From Phlebopus portentosus (lineage: Eukaryota > Basidiomycota > Agaricomycetes > Boletales > Boletinellaceae), in NCBI GenBank assembly GCA_037892935.1, contig JAYXKI010000002.1:1674001-1738000 (forward strand): a stretch of 64,000 bases of DNA. The letters are read 5' to 3'. This document shows positions 21,209 to 32,847 of the stretch, piece after piece (the first letter of the stretch is position 1; every line of letters starts with the position of its first letter). The notes below the pieces were generated by a model. That model was not told the DNA's origin. It did no database searches and saw only the letters and a program-made list of their open reading frames with translations. The position numbers and the translations under genes are program-made.

Positions 21209-21867
21209 CGATCTTGTTCACTTGGAGCAAAATGATCTGCCTGGGGACCCACACTATTTAACTGAGTTTGGCCCCAGTCTCCTCACTCTGGGGAATGCCA
21301 CACAGAGATCAGAGACAATAACACAAAGCGAAAGCGATACAACATACTGCATATTTATTCATCACTATGGAAGCCGGCATTGTACAGAGGAGTGATAGAA
21401 AGATTAAGACGAAAGCCTGCATAAAATTGGTCAGAGTTCAGACATGAATATATAGGTTGGGTATGCACTCAAATAGGGCACTAGTCAGACCTGGAGACAC
21501 ACCATAGACATCTTGTGCAATGATGGCTATCAGTTGAAGATGATATAACCATGTTGATACTGAAGAAAGATGTCCATATGCTTATTGTACCAAAGATCTA
21601 TATGCTTTCCGGTATCTTGAATCACATATTGCACTTGAGGGTATTCTCTCGATCCATTCTGCACGAGCTCTTATAAGTACGCGATATTGTACAGAGTCAC
21701 TGTCAAACAATTTTAAATTACACATCAACCAAGATGCTCTTCCTACTAACCTCTTTCTTAGTATGTGAGAGGCATGATGATGCTCTTCAGTGCGGCAACT
21801 TCGTCCAGTTCCAGATTTGGGTCTCCGGTGATGACAGTATGTGCCAAAAAATCAATACATTTCTCTA
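21209..21867. other. No recognisable gene
   Basis: Lies between the two Hsp70 pieces. Only the first few dozen bases may still be decayed Hsp70. No motif seen. Confidence 0.45.
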
Positions 21868-22641
21868 TCAAGTTACTATGTAGACGTCCACGACAGCCTC
21901 ATCTGGGTTGCCAGACCTGCATGGCGCCTTGCTGTTGAAGGAGTCAGAAAAGAGCTTGACAATACAGAGGATATGGGTGGAACCTCTGACAAGGACCATC
22001 TTGTGTACATTAGACTTATCAACCTTGGAGTCCCAGAGAACCTTCTCAACAGGCTCAAGCATAGACTGGAAGAGATCTTGGCATAACTCCTCGAATTGTG
22101 CATGGGTGATTGAGATGTAAAAGTTGATACCCTCATAGAGTGAATCAATTCCAATAGTTATCTGTGCTGCTGATGACAGTGTACGCTTCACACACTTGCA
22201 AGCAGTATAGAGTTGGTAAAGAGCACAAGGGTTCAATGAAAGATCTAAGAAAATCAGTGTCAATACCATGATCATACGCCATCGGAATGACTTAAATTAC
22301 ATACCCTTCTTGTTCTTGCACTTGAACTCCTGAATAAAGTGGTTTACAAGGTGATTGTCAAAGTTCTCATCACCCAAGTGACTATTGCTGACAGTCGCCT
22401 TGACTTCAAAGATACCCTCCTCAATGGTCAAGAGTGATACATCAAAGGTACCTCCACCAAGGTCAAAAATGAGGACATTGCACTTGCCTTAGAGCTTCTT
22501 TTCAAGACCATACATGATAGCAGCCACTATGGGTTCATTGATGAGTTGGAAGAAGTTGAGGCTAGAGATAACACTGATGTCGCCTGACATTGCGAGTTGT
22601 TAAAGTAAGCAGGAATAGTGATGACAGCCTCAGTGACGGTG
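21868..22641 (-). pseudogene. Hsp70 (Ssa-like) ATPase-domain pseudogene
   Basis: Starts at the top with TVTEAVITIPAYFN, the conserved Hsp70 segment, then continues through frameshifts and stops (recognisable bits of the phosphate-binding loop region at about 22435-22480) to a likely intron near 22230-22310 and then [40 protein letters not shown] and [10 protein letters not shown]. Substitutions such as Arg to Trp and Gly to Arg fit C-to-T or G-to-A change. Only the ATPase-domain middle is present; N- and C-terminal parts are missing. Not functional. Confidence 0.85.
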
Positions 22642-22649
22642 CTGTAAAA

Positions 22650-23079
22650 CAGTCATGAATGAGGAGGATAAAGCAGGGATGGAGATGATTTGTAGGTGCT
22701 GAGGGTGAAAAGAGTGGCATAACAGTGGTGGCAAGAGACAAAGAGAATAACATGTCAAAATGAATCTAAGCCCGTCAAATACTGGCACTAGCTCATGTAG
22801 ATCTATGTAGATTTACATAGTTCTATTATGCAAATCTAGTCCAGTTCTTGTATATCAACTCTCAAAACCTAATCAAACCCCATGTCAGCTAGACGAAACT
22901 ATACAGACATTTATGTTAGGTGATCTACACAGAAATGCATATATTTGTGTACCTAATGTACCTTGTTCTACACAAATTTTCTGTGTGATGTAAGACAGAT
23001 TTTTGTGTAGATTTCCTTATCTTGGATACATTCAGCTACACAGGCATGTGTTAAGGATCTCCAATATGCAGTGATTGAT
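22650..23079. other. No recognisable gene
   Basis: AT-rich; short inverted words such as TCTACACA and TGTGTAGA recur around 22920-23040. Nothing else supported. Confidence 0.4.
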
Positions 23080-23663
23080 TGCTATTCATAACTATGTACT
23101 AATATTGATATAGAATATCATCTATATGCATTTATATATTACTATATATTACTAGTCATATATTGACTATGTATTACTAATCTCTATCCAGTAATATAGA
23201 CAGTTTACCACTATAAACAACTATATACTTCTTTAAACTATGGACTATAACTATTTATTAGGATCTATACAGAGATATCAGACAATATACTACTATTGAT
23301 TACTATTTATATCTATGTAGTATATGTTACTATAGGATATCATCTATATACATCTATATATTACTATATATTACTATATATAACTAATCATATATTGACT
23401 ATATATTACTAACCTCTATTGCTATCTAAATACTGTTATGAATTGCTCACCACTATAAACAGCTATATAATTCTTTGAACTATTACCTATAACTGTCTAC
23501 CAGGCCCTATACAGAGGTATCAAACTATGTGATACTATTAATTGCTATTCATATCTATATACTATGCATTACTATAGAATACTATCTATATGTATCTATA
23601 TATTACTATATATTACTATAGTATACTATGCACTACTATGAACTACTATGGTGTTATAACTCA
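23080..23663 (-). repeat. AT-rich satellite, about 225-240 bp period
   Basis: Words such as GATATAGAATATCATCTATATG recur at about 23110, 23330 and 23575, and ATATATTACTATATATTACTA is frequent. It is the inverse-orientation relative of the array at 52060-52760, and its right end (TAATAACTCA next to GGTGTTATAACTCACTATCC) matches that array's start. Confidence 0.75.
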
Positions 23664-23930
23664 CTATCCATTAATAACTCAAATGGACTGATTTCCTGAT
23701 GTAAGTCCTTGAAAGAAAGTGCTAAAACTCACCTCCGTCATCCTAACAGACAAGTCATTTGATGAATCTCTGGTCTCCTTCACCTCGTCAAATAGGGCAT
23801 CCATGAGCTGCAAGGCATGCACACTCGCCTCAAAAAGTACATGGATACAGGGCGCTACATGCTCAACTGCATCCTGATAGCCCCGGATGTAACCAACATT
23901 GCTGTCCCAGGCTTCCTCAACTTTCAGCAC
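23664..23930 (-). CDS. Unrecognised partial gene ending in a repeat-shared exon
   Basis: Product unknown. An open frame (VLFEASVHALQLMDALFDEV) runs from about 23930 to a GT donor near 23732 (ATGACGGAG/GTGAG), and an acceptor at TTACATCAG/GAAATCAG (near 23700) joins a short last exon encoding EISPFELLMDSEL and a stop. The same last exon (EISPFGLLMDSEL) ends the pseudogene at 49882-52050, each time followed at once by the AT-rich satellite. The 5' end was not found; sequence to about 24435 may hold more exons (PETIKEALILVYEAA on the minus strand near 24330). Confidence 0.4.
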
Positions 23931-24566
23931 AGCCTTGTTCTACTCGTATATTACGCCTTTTAAATCATCTGCGATCACTTATACCCAATATTACAATGAG
24001 AATGAACTCTATATAAGAGAAGATACTTATGATCATTGTTGGGCACGGATAAGTCTAAGACAATTTCAGAACATGTCAAGGAGAGTGGAGGATGAGGACC
24101 CACATAAATCTCTGTCCTGGAGTTCGACAGACATGTTGGTTGTGGTCAGAGGGGAACAGACATCAATATCGATCAATTGACTCGATCTCATGGGAAAGCA
24201 AAGTCATGCCATGAGACCAAATAGATATTTATGGATGCTTCATCAAAAAGAAGCATACTCTTCAAAAGAACTCACCAAAAGTGACTGCTGCTTCATAAAC
24301 AAGAATCAGAGCTTCTTTGATTGTTTCTGGCTCTGCAGGCAACAATCTCTATTTATACTCACACATATGAAATGCGAGCATTGCATTGAGGTTCCCTGGA
24401 GCTACATGGGCCGCACTAGTGAAAGCGTCTCCTAAGCATTTGGAACACTTCCTATCAGAACAAATAAGCGCACAATGCAAGGAAAGGGGCAAGGCAAACA
24501 ATTGCACCTATCATTCATCAATTGTGTTCATTAGTGCTATATCCTTTAACAAGTTCACCCAGGCCT
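23931..24566. other. Unresolved sequence, possibly upstream exons of the minus-strand gene
   Basis: No open frame above 100 codons. On the minus strand near 24330 a short piece reads PETIKEALILVYEAA; it weakly resembles PELLKRALTIVYDAV at about 14310 in the minus-strand pseudogene. This could mark a shared family, but the match is short. Confidence 0.3.
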
Positions 24567-25040
24567 TCATTGGAGTCGAGGTACCATGATGGAACATTGT
24601 GATAATCTCCTTGAACCGTGGTGACGTGGCGTTCTGATGCACATCATTATGTCATATTGCAGTTTGATGTACATTTTGTGCAAAGTGCACCCCTCGTCAA
24701 CTAGAACAACGAGTATTGATTGTCTTTCATTGGGAGCGTGCTGTCCCTTAATTTTACATTCGAGATTTCTCATGAAGCGCATGTAAGATAGAACTGATGG
24801 GTCACATCTATTATCCGGTTGTACATCAAATGCAATGGCTATCAAACCATCAGGCATTGCCATACTCCTATGATGGTCAACGTACCAGCATTTAAGGCCA
24901 AAAGTGATTCCAAATGCACTCGGTGTCAATTTCGTTAAAATCAACTTTCGGCCAGCATCCTCATTGGTTGTTCCATCAAAGTGGTATGTTCTTATGGCGA
25001 AGATGACAGCAAATGTTGAGTACTTTATAGAACTAGGCAC
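24567..25040 (-). CDS. Unrecognised gene behind Tc1 copy B, homologue of the 11-13 kb gene
   Basis: A 157-codon frame on the minus strand. Its middle (YVDHHRS, then SYMRFMRNLECK, then SILVVLVDEGCTLHKM) aligns with the gene at about 11570-11800 (CVDHYRS, SYVHFMENLERE, STLVVLVDDGRALCKM), at both protein and DNA level. Here the frame is open where the first copy has TGA. It begins about 50 bp from the end of Tc1 copy B homology (25092) and runs in the same direction as that transposase, just as at the first locus. The start codon is uncertain and the gene is likely a partial copy. Function unknown. Confidence 0.45.
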   Translation of the reverse strand: MPSSIKYSTFAVIFAIRTYHFDGTTNEDAGRKLILTKLTPSAFGITFGLKCWYVDHHRSMAMPDGLIAIAFDVQPDNRCDPSVLSYMRFMRNLECKIKGQHAPNERQSILVVLVDEGCTLHKMYIKLQYDIMMCIRTPRHHGSRRLSQCSIMVPRLQ

Positions 25041-25091
25041 GGATCCCTGCCTGCAAGAGGAAATAAAATAAACTCGTCAGATTCCACAAAG

Positions 25092-26154
25092 CCTGGACTT
25101 GATTACAGAGAATGCAAGTTCAATAGGATTGTAGTCTGGTGAGTAAGGAGGAAGAAATTCAAGCCTGACACCCCTAAGCAAAGGGGTCAGTACATGCTGT
25201 GACTTGCATTGCTAGTGAGACAGACCAAGATTCGATGAGCTCCCAAATCTCAGGAGCCTTGTGTATCGGGCAATTGTCTATTACGATGACTGATTGATTA
25301 CTGGGGAAGGGATGCATTTTGTCCAACAGGCTGGCGATGAATTCCGTGAACAATTTGATATTGAATGCGCCCTGTACAATAGTGCAGTCGATTGTCCCAT
25401 CGAGGCTGATAGCTGGCAAGATGGAGAAGCTAACGGAGTGAATTAGCAGCTTGTGATGTGCCACAAGAGGCAGAATCACCATTTCCCCCTATTGAAAAAC
25501 TGCTTGCAACATGCACGGCAACCCTCAAGGGCCCAAGCAGTGTTGCAAAGAAAAGCCCGCCGATTGCAAGCACTCTCATCGACAAATACCAGCTGTTCCA
25601 CTGTGTACTGAGAGGCGATACGTGCAATGTACTGCACATGTAGAGTTTCATTCCGCTTGAGAGCCCTTTTCAATAACTAGACCACAACGATTTTAGTTCA
25701 TGTAGACTGCGTGGGGAAGCAAAGCAACAGAGACAGCCACCTTCTTAAGTGTGAAACTGGCATGCAGCAAGGACCTGCGTATAGTCGCATCCGAAGCCTC
25801 CTTCTCCCATCTTTCCTGGAGCAGTAGCCTCAACTCATCAATGTAACGGTCATTGAGATTGCTTAGTGACCCAAAAAGGAACTATGTAGTGTGAACCAAC
25901 AGCTACCAGGACAGGTTTCAACATGTGCATACCTCGGTGTGGATATAATCAAGCACTCGAGGCCTTCTACAAAAACCAAGTTCATATGCAGCAACAGTCC
26001 TGTTGCGCTTGAACTCTTGTATTATCCGAAAAACTGTTGTCTTGGGTATGTCGGTCAAGGCTGCGATCTGAGAGGTGCTAAGTTTCTTGTTCATAGTGAT
26101 GATGCATTCCTGTAAATCGTTGGACAGCCATCTGCCGTGTCGCTGGGGTTGCAT
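25092..26154 (-). pseudogene. Tc1-like DD34E transposase, copy B
   Basis: Same exon plan as copy A. Helix-turn-helix LSTSQIAALTDIPKTTVFRI, first Asp in LVFVDESA, second Asp in VIVIDNCPIHK, Glu in YSPDYNPIEL. It keeps TGG where copy A has a stop in exon 2, and it has no insertion in the coding region, so together the two copies show the ancestral structure. It lacks the end of the coding sequence past NPIELAFSVIKSR and carries changes such as CGG to TGA or CAA-type replacements. Not functional as it stands. Confidence 0.75.
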
Positions 26155-26248
26155 GAATGAATGCTCAACATAAGCTGTAGAGATGGTGACTGTGAAGATG
26201 GTGATGGCTCGAGATCAAGTGGCGACTCGACATGTGAGTTAACCCTTC

Positions 26249-26666
26249 TGTAAGGACTCAAACATTTTCCTTTTCTTTTCTTACATCATCATTTATTTTA
26301 ATATTCTTTTTCCTTTTCTTTTATTTTTCTTATGCGCTTATTCATTCATTTGCTAGAACATTCCACAATGTTCTATCATGCTCACTAATCATTCCATTCC
26401 TTATCATGTGACTTCCCATTAGAGTAGACCTTTCCCACACTCAAAGTCTATATAAGTAGATAGTTTGATTCTTTCATTCCTTGTCTTTCTATTCTACTTA
26501 CCTTCACTGCGACATAGGTATCTACTCTTGTATTATTAGTTTGCTAAAATCTACTTACCTTCACTGTGACATAGCATGCGTATAGCCCAGCAACTCGCAT
26601 TAGCCAGTTGTTTGTTATTGTGTTGGCCACCTCGAGATCGACGCCCGTTAGTCTCGCTGCCTAACA
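26249..26666 (+). repeat. 5' LTR of gypsy-2
   Basis: 418 bp, TGTAAGG...CCTAACA. TATATAA at 26449-26455 and GTCTTTCTATT at 26483-26493 are kept. Many CpG sites of the gypsy-1 LTR are TpG or CpA here. It is about 40 bp shorter than the gypsy-1 LTR in the U5 part. Confidence 0.95.
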
Positions 26667-26667
26667 T

Positions 26668-26678
26668 AATAGAAAGAC
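26668..26678 (+). other. Self-priming primer-binding site of gypsy-2
   Basis: AATAGAAAGAC, one base after the LTR, exact complement of 26483-26493. Kept unchanged although the surrounding element is strongly mutated; it contains no C in a CpG. Confidence 0.7.
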
Positions 26679-26991
26679 CTACTCTCGAACCTGTGGTTTA
26701 ACCACTCGTTCGTTGCTACTCCACGCAGAAGACACATTGACAGTCAACAACCGTGCCCATCCCGGATTTATCTGAGTGACCCCTATCTTGCCTGTCAAGG
26801 TCCGATTGACTTTGACATGTTCCGATAGTTCCCAAAACAATCAATCAATTCTCCAATCGTGGCGCTCTGAATCACTCTTCTGTAGAACTCACATCAGACA
26901 TTCTCTTGGGTGACTCATAGAGTCCAATCGTCATCAAGCATCTCGTTCATCATCTACCTCGGTGCCTTCCAACTAGTCATCAATTTCAAAG

Positions 26992-28515
26992 ATGAGCCAG
27001 TCATCCGAAGTCGGTCCCGTCCGAACACCATCCCGATCCCTGTTCCACCCCCAGCCTATCAAGGTGGATCTAACTGATGATCAACAGGCAGCTCTCCCAA
27101 CAAACACTAGGTGGAGCGCATCGCAAGAACAGTATATCGTCAAGTCGGGCGATCAAACCTTTATTGCTTGGTGGGATGAGACTGCGAAGAAGTGGTACTC
27201 TACCAGAGGGGACAAGTCCCAATATTGGAGAGCAAAACAAGAGGGCAACGTAGATGATCCTGCACCCCCTACCCCCACACAATCAATGGCTCCATTACCA
27301 GGGCCATCAACATCGACAAGCCAGATGTCAGCTTCACCTATAGCACCTTCGTTGTCTTTCATCGAACCATGAGAGCCTGCTCCGCTCGTACCAACAGACG
27401 AAGAAGAGGAGGATGAAGAAGAAGAGCAAGAGATGTCACTGTCGAAAGAATTGATAACGGACCTCACTACGGCAATCGCGCTAGCGCTCCAGGCGGCAGG
27501 TGAAGGCATGGGCCAAGGATCAAAGTCAAACAAGGTTCATGTTGCCAAGCCTCAAGACTTCGACGGTGAGCATAGATATGTCAATTTCAAATGAGAGCTG
27601 CGCCTGTACGTTTATGCATCAGAGTCAGAGTTTAGGACAAGCAAAGCAAAGATCATGTTCGCTCTATTGTATATGAAGAGCAGTGCTGCTGCGAGCTGGG
27701 TGGAAAGCTACACAAGCAGCGCAATTGACGAACATAGTAGGATAGCATTCAAGGACAATTGGGATACTTTTCTAAAGAAACTCGACACCTCATTTGATGA
27801 TCCAGCTCATTCCCAGAAGGCCTTCGAAAGGCTCGATGCGATGTACCAAGGGGACCTCAACACCGATAAGTTCTTCAATAAGTTTGACATTTGTCGAGTC
27901 GACGCTGGACTGGCCACAGAGGCCCATGACGAATGGCTAATGAGTCGCTTGAAATGAGCACTAAACCCGAAGGTGGTTGAAGGTATCATGCGCCTACCCA
28001 ATGAGCCGACAACGTATGAGGAATTCAAGAAGGCTGCAGTCAAGGTCGACAGGGTTGAGCGCTAGATCAGGGATCTGATGGCCGAGTGTAGGAGGAAGAC
28101 GGTCAGCTTGACGGTAATGAAACCAGTGCCACCGCCACTAAGACGTCTGGCATCACCTCAACAAGTGACTCGTCCTTTCATCCCTCCCGCCCAAGATCAT
28201 CGTGATGTGACTGGAGTAACATACGGAGGCCTGGAACAGCCGATGGATGTGATGATGAACTAGGCATGTTGCATGTGTGCTTGCTATAAGTGTGGTCAAG
28301 TGGGCCACTACATCTGGGAATGCCCCCGAGGCCATGAAGTGATATGTGCAATCATTGCAGCCTTTGTTCCAGCAGACAGAAAGGCGCTCTTTGAGGAACT
28401 TGGCCAAGCAAAGGAATCCTCCTTTGAAGAGGTCAACGACGTCGATGTGTGAGCAGTGCTGACTGAACTGGAAGAACTCGTAGACGGCAAGGGTTTTCCG
28501 GAGGACCAGGCGTAG
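26992..28515 (+). pseudogene. gag remnant of gypsy-2
   Basis: Starts with ATG at 26992 (ACG in gypsy-1). Matches gypsy-1 Gag along its length, including the zinc knuckle (CYKCGQVGHYIWEC, with Trp for Arg). In-frame stops at 27370-27372 (TGA for CGA), near 27592, 27955, 28063, 28261 and 28449. The -1 slip heptamer GGGTTTT is at 28491-28497; one base of the following stem is changed (CTAGTC at 28528-28533). Confidence 0.9.
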
Positions 28516-31500
28516 ACGTCGGGATGACTAGTCAGTTTCCTAAAGGACTCTTTTCGTTGGACTTATTAAAATATAATCATCCTGTTGTACAATACCAAGA
28601 TGTGAATATCAGCGATGGTTTTACCCTTCAAGAACTCCTTACCGACATGATACCTGATGAACCTGAAGCAGATGACGATAACTTCGACGTCTACACAGAT
28701 TTGTTAGTTAGAAAAGTGAATGTGCGAGCAGGCGATTCAAACGAGCTTAGTGTGGAGGAGCGGAGTCAAACCGCTATAAAAAATGAGGTTGAGGCAGAAG
28801 CACCTTACCATGAGAACATTGTTGCTCAGGCGAACAATACTGAAGCAGTGTGGGATGTGGTTAGCAGACGCGCAGCTAAGATATAGCGCGAGGGCATAGT
28901 GGACACAGACTAATTTGTCCGGAGGGTGGGAGGAAAAGAGTTGGATGCCTTTGTTAGCATTGTACATCCAAAAGTAGCAGGTGATGACGAAGTAGACTTG
29001 TCGAACCCTCTACTCGAAGAGGAAAACTTCATCGATGCTCATACGCTAATTGACTCAAGATGCACAGGCTCATGTATCGACGAAGGCTTTGTCAAATGGT
29101 ATGGCTTCCCCACTCAAAGGTACATTCGACCCAGACTGGTCTTTAATGCGGATGGGACAAGCAACGAGGGTGGATTGATCAAGGAATACGTGATTGTACA
29201 GATGTTCTTTGGAAAACATGAGGAAGAGATTCGATTGGCGGTGACATCCTTAGCATCAAGCAACATCTTCCTCAGACATGACTGGTTGACAAAACACAAT
29301 CCTGAAATCGATTGGAGAGCAGGAACAGTTAAGTTCACACGTTGCCCTGACAAATGCAACTCATCATCCTTGAGTGAAGAGATAGACGAAGAGTTTGTGA
29401 GGAATGTGCAGATGAAGGAAGCGGCGAAGTGGCTACCTTACCTGGAAGAGTATGCAGACATCTTTAGTGAGGAATCGTTCGAATGTCTGCCGAATTACCG
29501 AACGTGGGACCATGCTATAGACATGAAGCCAGATTTCAAACCCAGTGATTGCAAGGTTTATCCGTTGTCGCCGAAGGAACAAGAGGCGATAAAGGAGTTC
29601 ATAGAGGAAAACCTAGCATCAGGATGCATCCGACAGTCAAAATCCCCAATGGCGTCGCCATTCTTCTTTATCAAGAAGGAAGATGAGAGCTTATGAGCGA
29701 TCCAAGATTATCGAAAGCTCAATGAAGGAATGGTCAAGAATAAGTACCCATTACCGCTGATAAATGAGCTCATCAATAAGGTCAAGGATGCGAAGTACAT
29801 CACGAAGCTCGACGTTCGCTGGGGATACTATAACATTCGGATCCGCGAAGGTGATGAATGGAAAGCAGCATTCAGGACGAACTTAGGCTTATTCGAACCA
29901 ACGGTCATGTTTTTCGGATTGTGCAACACACCAGCAACTTTCCAAGGATTCATGAACAATATTTTTTGAGAGCTAATCCATGAGGGTATTGTTATCATTT
30001 ACCTCGATGACATCCTCATTTTCTCGAACAATCTGGAGGAACATCGCAAGCACACCAAATGAGTCTTTGAGATCCTTCGCTAAAACGGACTTTTCCTGAA
30101 ACTGCAAAAATGTGAGTTCGAGGTTGATACAGTTAAGTATCTCAGACACACCATTGGTAATGGTGAGGTTTGAATGGATCCGAAAAAGACGGCAGCAGTT
30201 CAAGAGTGGCCGATCCTATAGAACGTTCATGAACTGCAACAATTCCTGGGACTAGGGAATTGGTTGCGACAATTTGTAAAGGACTATAGCTCTGTCGTTA
30301 AACCACTGACGGTGCTGATGGGTAAGGTGGAATGGAAGTGGGGAGAGGAGGAACAACGAGCATTCAGAGAGTTGAAGGGTCGGTTGAGTAGTCCTCCAGT
30401 TCTGGCCATACCAAATGAGGAGGGTCCTTTCCAGATTGAAGCAGATGCGTCGGACTTTACATCTGGAGGAGTGCTCCTTCAGAAACAAGACGACAAGTGG
30501 AAGGTGATAGCCTATCAATCGTCAACCTTCTTGGAGGCCGAATGAAATTACGAGATCTATGACAAAGAGATGCTCGCAATCATTTAAGCTCTCAAAGAAT
30601 GGCGACAATACCTCCAAGGAGCCAAGAGACCCTTCGAAGTGTGGACCGATCACGCAAACTTGATGTATTTCTAATTGCCTCAAAAGTTGAATTGTCGACA
30701 AGCTCATTGGCGACTCAACTTAGCCGAATTCGACTTCACATTAGTACACAAGCCAGGGAAGACGTTGGGCAAGGCTGACATATTGTTGCGTCGGGCTGAC
30801 TACAACAAGGGCAAATGGGATAATGAGGACGTCACGTTCATCAGAGATGAATGGCTGGTCAGAGGAACGATAGAGATGTCAAGAGATGTGCTGATCAAGA
30901 AGATTCGAAAGGCACAAACGGAGTTGAGTGAGGAAGAGAGACCAGCGAACTTAGTGTTCATGGATGGGTTGTGGAAGAAGGAGGTGACGGTTAAGCTCTC
31001 AATGACGAAGACCAAGAAATTCCAAAACGTTTTCATACCGATGAGCGTGAGGGAGGAAGTGATGAGAGAGTGCCACAACTCGACATTGGCAGGCCACCCA
31101 GGAGTGAACAAGACGGTTGCGCTGGCAAACAGAAGTTTCTAGTGGCCTAACATGTACATCGATGTCAGGAGCTACATGCAGAGATGTGATCATTGTCAGC
31201 GAACAAAGGCCCTCAGGACAACAAGGGCAAAGGTTTTGCACCTGAATGAGGTGCCGGAGGTGCCATGGCAAGTTGTCATGGTCGACCTGATTGGAGAATT
31301 GCCGGAGTCAAATGGGTTTAATGCAATCTGCATTGTAGTTGACCGCTTCAGCAAACAAATCTATGCGATACCAATGACAACAAAACTGATGGCAGAAGGA
31401 ATGGCGAGGATTTACAGGGACTATATCTTCCAGTTGCACGAGTTACCTCAAAAGATCATTCATGATCGAGGAGTACAATTCGATGCGAAGATGATGAGGG

Positions 31501-32429
31501 AGTTGTACAAACTCCTTCACATCGAAGGCAATCCATCAATGGCATACCACCCTCGAACAGATGGGCAGACAGAATGAGTTAATCAAGAACTCGAACAGTA
31601 CCTTCAACTATATGTCAATCATTGACAATCGGACTGGGTGGACTGGTTAGCTCTTGCAGAGTTTGCACACAACAATCGCGAACATTCGGTGACCAAACTA
31701 TTGCCCTTCTTCGTCAACATGGGACAACACCCTTCAGGCTTTACGGGTGTTGGAATGACTTCATCCAATCTATCAGCAGAAGAGTTTGCCAAACATGTCA
31801 AGGGAATACATGAACTCGCTCAGGCCAATCTGACCTAGGCCAATGAAGACATGAAGCACTTTTACGATCATCACGCTAGAAAGTTGGTAGTCTATGAGAT
31901 GGGACAAAAGGTCTTCTTGGATGGTCGAAACATTAAGACGATCCGACCAACGAAGAAGATGGACGACAAATGGTTTGGCCCATTCAAGGTTATGGAGAAG
32001 GTGGGCGCGAGCACATATAAGCTAAAGATCCTAAAGACATGGAAACACGTTCATCCTGTCTTTAACGAGATCCTGCTCAAACCGGCCATTCAACCATCTT
32101 TCGAATCACAAAAGAAGCCGCCTCCACCCCCACCAGTGATCATTGATGAACAGGAAGAGTATAAGGTTGAAGAAATACTCGACTCACATCTACATCGAGG
32201 CAGGCTCCAATTCTTGGTCAAGTGGGCTGGATATGAGGAAGCGACATGGCAACTGGAATCCAACATCAAGGATAATGCGCAGGAATCAATTCAAGAATTC
32301 TATTGCAAACATCCTGGAGCTCCGCAAAAGTTAACAATACCTCGACAAAGCATACAAGCACTGTATAGGTTCACATCATCAGAAGGATTATGTAGTTGGT
32401 CAGGACGCCCAACCTTGAGAGGGGGGTGA
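28497..32429 (+). pseudogene. pol remnant of gypsy-2
   Basis: Collinear with gypsy-1 Pol: protease (ALIDSG changed to TLIDSR), RT with YLDD near 30000, RNase H (EADASDF), integrase and chromodomain (QFLVKWAGYEEATW). About fifteen in-frame stops, for example TGA for CGA at about 29694, 30061, 30170 and 30543, TAA for CAA at about 30080 and 30586, and TAG for TGG near 28884. At the gypsy-1 stop position (6646) this copy still has CAA. The segment between RNase H and integrase (about 30870-31020) differs from gypsy-1 and is longer. Confidence 0.9.
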
Positions 32430-32847
32430 TGTAAGGACTCGAACATTTTCCTTTTCTTTTCTTATATCATTATTTATTTTAATATTCTTTTTCTTTTTCT
32501 TTTATTTTTCTTATGCGCTTATTCATCCATTTGCCAGAACATTCCACAATGTTCTATCACGCTCACTAATCATCCCATTCCTTATCATGTGACTTCCCAT
32601 TAGAGTAGACCTTTCCCACACTCAAAGTCTATATAAGTAGATAGTTTGATTCTTTCATTCCTTGTCTTTCTATTCTACTTACCTTCACTGCGACATAGGT
32701 ATCTACTCTTGTATTATTAGTTTGCTAAAATCTACTTACCTTCACTGTGACATAGCATGCGTATAGCCCAGCAACTTGCGTTAGCCAGTTGTTTGTTGTT
32801 GTGTTGGCCACCTCGAGATCAATGCTCGTTAGTCTCGCTGCCTAACA
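32430..32847 (+). repeat. 3' LTR of gypsy-2
   Basis: 418 bp, same ends as the 5' LTR but with several differences, mostly CG versus TG or CA (for example CTCGAAC here, CTCAAAC in the 5' LTR). Older than the gypsy-1 insertion by this measure. Confidence 0.95.

Larger units (their letters stand above)
26249..32847 (+). mobile_element. gypsy-2: decayed Ty3/gypsy chromodomain element
   Basis: A 6,599-bp element with 418-bp LTRs (26249-26666 and 32430-32847) and target duplication CCTTC (26244-26248 and 32848-32852). It is the same family as gypsy-1 and carries the same PBS, frameshift heptamer and polypurine tract. It lies in opposite orientation to its host Tc1 copy B. About twenty in-frame stops break gag and pol. 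Nearly all are at codons that are CGA, CAA, CAG, CGG or TGG in gypsy-1. Confidence 0.95.
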
